From: JdFR-22 sp046537735
GTDB lineage: Archaea; Halobacteriota; Archaeoglobi; Archaeoglobales; Archaeoglobaceae
NCBI GenBank assembly: GCA_046537735.1
Contig: JBKHKH010000112.1
Span: 1 to 6,229 of the forward strand
Direction: 5' to 3'
DNA length: 6,229 bases
Below the pieces are notes generated by a model. That model made no database searches and was not told where the DNA came from. It was given only the letters and a program-made list of their open reading frames with translations. Positions 3,804 to 6,229 of the stretch are shown piece by piece. The translations under genes and the position numbers were made by a program. Within the stretch, counting starts at the first letter, position 1; every line of letters starts with the position of its first letter.

Positions 3804-5738
3804 ATGACCAATGACAGAATTGGAGTTTATATATGTCACTGTGGTGGCAACATTTCTGACATAGTCGATGTCTACAAAGTAGTTGAAGGCGTTCAGAATT
3901 TTCCCAACGTTGCTGTGGCCAAGGAGTTTATGTTCATGTGCTCTGACCCGGGGCAGAAGATGATAGAAGATGATATCAAGGACTATGACCTGAATGGAGT
4001 TGTTGTAGCTTCTTGCTCTCCCCATTTGCATGAGACTACGTTTAGAAAGGCAGTGGCGAGAGGGGGTTTGAACCCTTTCCTTTTTGAACATATGAACATC
4101 AGAGAACACTCAGCATGGGCTCATAAACACACACCGGAAGAGGCAACCGAGAAGGCTACTGCCCTGGTCAAGTCAGCTATAGCGAAAGTTAGTGAAGCAA
4201 GGGCACTGGAGAGGATCAGAGTAGATATGCCCCCCAAAATTTTGATATTAGGGGCAGGGATCTCTGGGATAAGATCAGCACTCGATCTGGCCAAAATGGG
4301 GATCGAGGTCCATCTGGTGGAGAAGTTGCCTTTTGTGGGAGGAAGAGTAGCCCAGGGATCCGATGCATATCCCACTGGAAGAATGGGAACAGAGATAATC
4401 GATGAACTGGTTGAAGAGCTCAAGAATGAGCAATCGAATATTCATCTTTACACCAATTCCGAAGTTCAATCCGTTGATGGCTTTATTGGGAACTTTGAGG
4501 TAACCATTAAGCAGAACCCCAGATATGTGGTCTCTAAATGTGATAACTTCGAGGAAGCAATCCGAAGATGTCCCATAGAGGTGCCTGATGAGTTCAACTA
4601 TGGTATGATCAATAGAAAGGCCATATATTACCCCTATCCGAGTGCCTATCCTGAACTTCCAGCGATCGACATGGAAGCTTGCGATAAATGTGGAGAATGC
4701 GTTGATGTCTGTGGGAAAGCAATAGATTTAGAGCAACAACCTGAGGAGAAAAATATCAAGGTCAGTGTGATCACCTTTGCCACTGGATTCAATCCCTATG
4801 AGCCGAAAGAGGGTGAGTTCGGCTACAAACAGTTCAATAATGTGGTGACCCTGCCACAATTCGAAAGGTTACTGGCTCTTGGTAATGAGAAGCTCCACTA
4901 CGGTAATAAAGAGATCAAAGATGTGCTGTTTGTATACTGTGTAGGAAGCAGGGAAAGAGACGGTGATCACCCCTACTGCTCCAGGTATTGCTGTACTGCT
5001 TCCATAAACGCTGCCCTGTCAGCTACTGAAAATTACGGAATACGGACTTATCACGCTTATAGAGATATACGGACTTACGGCAAGTACGAGAACTACTACG
5101 AAAATGTCAGTAAAAATGGGGCTCTGTTCTTGAAGTTCTCTGAAGACAGTCCTCCTCAAATCAGTCAGGAGGGAGATAAGCTCAATGTGAAGGTTAAAGA
5201 TGAGCTAACTTATGGGGAAGAAATCGAAGTGCCTGTGGATATGGTTGTGCTATCAGTAGGGATGGAGCCCAGAGTGACTGATGTTGTTTCCATGCTCAGG
5301 GTTCCCTACAGTGCTGATGGATTTTTACAGGAAGTACATCCCAAGCTGGCACCAGTTGAGACGGCAATAGGGGGAGTCCTCATAGCAGGTGCCTGTCAAG
5401 GACCGAAAGATACTGTAGAGGCTTCGGCATCAGCATCAGCCACATCTGCAAAATCTTCAGCTTATCTACTGAAAGGTTACACGGAGATAGACCCCTTCAT
5501 AATTGAGATAGATCACAATAAATGTATAGGAAGTGGGGAATGCGTTGAGGAGTGCCCATACGGGGCTATCGAATTAAAAGATGTTGACGGCGAAAAGAAA
5601 GCCTTCGTTACAGAAGCTATCTGCAGGGGCTGCGGAGCTTGTGCAGCGGTTTGTCCTACTGAAGCTATAAACTTGCGCGGTTACAGATATGATCAGCTAA
5701 AGGCTCAGATAGAGGCCATGTTCAAGGAGGCAGAATAA
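3804..5738 (+). CDS. hdrA: Full-length HdrA-type FAD/iron-sulfur protein with degenerate clusters, 644 residues
   Basis: This is a full-length HdrA. The N-terminal domain carries C11-H-C13-G-G, M-C46-S-D-P-G-Q and A-S-C71-S-P-H-L-H-E. The flavin domain opens with G150-A-G-x-x-G155 and E173. The characteristic cluster motif is complete (C379, C392, C396, C397, the same 13-4-1 spacing as in the short HdrA). Departures from family: the F-P-T-L-D-CxxC motif is replaced by Y-P-T-G-R-M (189-194); the first inserted-ferredoxin motif keeps C246 and C256 but has F249 and A252 at the middle positions; the second (C293/C296/C299/C303) is intact but followed by G rather than P. In the C-terminal ferredoxin the first motif has S577 in place of cysteine (C574, C580, C584 remain), and the second (C607/C610/C613/C617) is intact. 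GGTGAT at 3796-3800 plus the ATG spacing supports the start. Its stop overlaps the next ATG. Confidence 0.94.
   Translation: MTNDRIGVYICHCGGNISDIVDVYKVVEGVQNFPNVAVAKEFMFMCSDPGQKMIEDDIKDYDLNGVVVASCSPHLHETTFRKAVARGGLNPFLFEHMNIREHSAWAHKHTPEEATEKATALVKSAIAKVSEARALERIRVDMPPKILILGAGISGIRSALDLAKMGIEVHLVEKLPFVGGRVAQGSDAYPTGRMGTEIIDELVEELKNEQSNIHLYTNSEVQSVDGFIGNFEVTIKQNPRYVVSKCDNFEEAIRRCPIEVPDEFNYGMINRKAIYYPYPSAYPELPAIDMEACDKCGECVDVCGKAIDLEQQPEEKNIKVSVITFATGFNPYEPKEGEFGYKQFNNVVTLPQFERLLALGNEKLHYGNKEIKDVLFVYCVGSRERDGDHPYCSRYCCTASINAALSATENYGIRTYHAYRDIRTYGKYENYYENVSKNGALFLKFSEDSPPQISQEGDKLNVKVKDELTYGEEIEVPVDMVVLSVGMEPRVTDVVSMLRVPYSADGFLQEVHPKLAPVETAIGGVLIAGACQGPKDTVEASASASATSAKSSAYLLKGYTEIDPFIIEIDHNKCIGSGECVEECPYGAIELKDVDGEKKAFVTEAICRGCGACAAVCPTEAINLRGYRYDQLKAQIEAMFKEAE
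5726..5730 (+). promoter_or_regulatory. Ribosome binding site for the winged-helix gene inside hdrA
   Basis: GGAGG lies in the last codons of the long hdrA gene, seven bases before ATG 5738. The TAATG stop-start overlap indicates translational coupling. Confidence 0.7.
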
Positions 5739-6088
5739 TGGCGGAAGAAGAGAAGGGACAAAAGAGTGAGAAAAAAGAGAAAAAGAAATTGACTGTTCAT
5801 AAGCTAAAAGAGACAATGAAAACGCCTAAAGAGGCTTTAGAGATGCGCAAACAGCAGGGAAAGATAATAAAAGCCATAAAAGGTGCCCTGAAATCCGGTC
5901 CCAAAACAATACCTCAGATCGCTCAGGAGGCAAATTTAGAGACTCATGTTGTTACCTATTATCTCTTTTCTATGAGGAAATATGGGGAAATTGCAGATGG
6001 GGAGGAAGAAGAAGGCTATCCTACATTTACTTTACCGCAAGAAGAATCAGAATCAAAAACTAAAGAATCAGAGGAGGAGAGCGAATGA
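5738..6088 (+). CDS. Small winged-helix protein with charged tails, 116 residues
   Basis: I do not recognise a named family. Residues 1-25 are lysine- and glutamate-rich and probably disordered. Residues about 36-98 read as a winged helix: a first helix (R37 to L51), G-P-K-T-I-P-Q-I-A-Q-E-A (54-65) as the first half of a helix-turn-helix, T-H-V-V-T-Y-Y-L-F-S-M-R-K-Y-G (69-83) as the recognition helix, then an E-I strand, an acidic wing and Y-P-T-F-T-L (94-99). The C-terminal tail is almost all E, S and K. There are no cysteines, so it does not bind an iron-sulfur cluster. It overlaps the long hdrA by one base and the hdrC-like gene by four, so it is co-translated with the complex. It could regulate the operon, or be a structural partner using the winged helix for protein binding; nothing in the sequence decides. 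Confidence 0.72.
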   Translation: MAEEEKGQKSEKKEKKKLTVHKLKETMKTPKEALEMRKQQGKIIKAIKGALKSGPKTIPQIAQEANLETHVVTYYLFSMRKYGEIADGEEEEGYPTFTLPQEESESKTKESEEESE

Positions 6089-6229
6089 AGGTCGATCCTG
6101 AATTCTCCAATAGATTTAAAAAGCTCGGTTCAGAAGCTCACATCAACGAATGTTTCAACTGTGGGAACTGTACAGCTATCTGTCCTCTGGCAACCGAAGA
6201 GGAGCAATTTCCAAGACAAGTCATCAGAT
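6085..6229 (+). CDS. HdrC/QmoC-type iron-sulfur protein (5' part; continues beyond right edge)
   Basis: Only the first 48 codons are present. They contain C23-F-N-C26-G-N-C29-T-A-I-C33-P, the first 4Fe-4S motif of the HdrC family, and a following F-P-R (residues 42-44) of the kind seen in QmoC and bacterial HdrC-like proteins. HdrC passes electrons from HdrA towards HdrB, while QmoC fuses this ferredoxin to a heme-binding membrane domain; the missing part would tell which one this is. ATGA overlaps the stop of the preceding gene, and GGAGGAG about 6071-6079 is the ribosome binding site. Its place directly after two hdrA genes fits an Hdr/Qmo-like complex. Confidence 0.85.
   Translation, partial: MKVDPEFSNRFKKLGSEAHINECFNCGNCTAICPLATEEEQFPRQVIR

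Noticed and set aside
5412..5470. Repeated serine-alanine codons near the end of the flavin domain of the long HdrA
   Set aside because: A short GCATCA repeat encodes a helix at the usual place of the flavin-domain C-terminal helix (compare the alanine-rich helix in the short HdrA), so it is ordinary low complexity and not a separate element.
1..6229. tRNA genes, CRISPR arrays, insertion sequences or attachment sites
   Set aside because: I looked through the non-coding stretches (424-680, 1044-1246, 1700-1790) and found no cloverleaf, regularly spaced repeats, terminal inverted repeats or transposase remnants.

Overview
The window looks like a piece of an anaerobic archaeal chromosome, most likely euryarchaeal. 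The evidence is TATA boxes in place of bacterial -35/-10 elements, one gene that appears to be transcribed leaderless, strong GGAGGTGAT-type ribosome binding sites on internal operon genes, arginine codons dominated by AGA/AGG, and a gene set (HdrA, HdrC, an MvhD-like protein, TusA, DsrE) typical of archaeal thiol/disulfide electron transfer. No ribosomal or other strong taxonomic marker is present, so I do not name a genus.

Layout. Positions 1-423 (minus strand) hold the N-terminal 141 codons of a UbiA-family prenyltransferase that closely resembles protoheme IX farnesyltransferase (CtaB); the gene runs off the left edge. Positions 424-680 are AT-rich and non-coding, with a likely ctaB promoter and the T-rich terminator of the next minus-strand gene. 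Positions 681-1043 (minus) encode a 120-residue DsrE-family protein. Positions 1044-1246 are a divergent promoter region. From there everything is on the plus strand: a second DsrE-like protein (1247-1699), TusA (1791-2042), a divergent MvhD-like protein (2073-2483), a short HdrA (2489-3799), a long HdrA (3804-5738), a small winged-helix protein (5738-6088) and the start of an HdrC/QmoC-type iron-sulfur protein (6085 to the right edge). From 2073 onward the genes overlap or lie 4-5 bases apart, so they are almost certainly one operon. TusA is probably its first gene, behind its own promoter.

How the parts could work together. TusA and DsrE proteins carry persulfide sulfur on cysteines. HdrA, HdrC and MvhD-type proteins belong to soluble or membrane-linked electron-transfer complexes of the heterodisulfide reductase / Qmo family. 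Their co-location suggests a complex that couples redox chemistry of protein-bound or small-molecule sulfur to flavin and iron-sulfur electron carriers, with the substrate unknown. The two HdrA proteins are not redundant. The short one lacks the N-terminal and C-terminal modules but keeps an intact inserted ferredoxin; the long one has those outer modules but has lost cysteines in exactly the place where the short one is intact. The MvhD-like protein has lost its N-terminal cysteine motif and has another CxxC near its C-terminus. These altered cysteine sets make the locus look like a specialised variant of the known Hdr and Qmo systems and are the most interesting content here.
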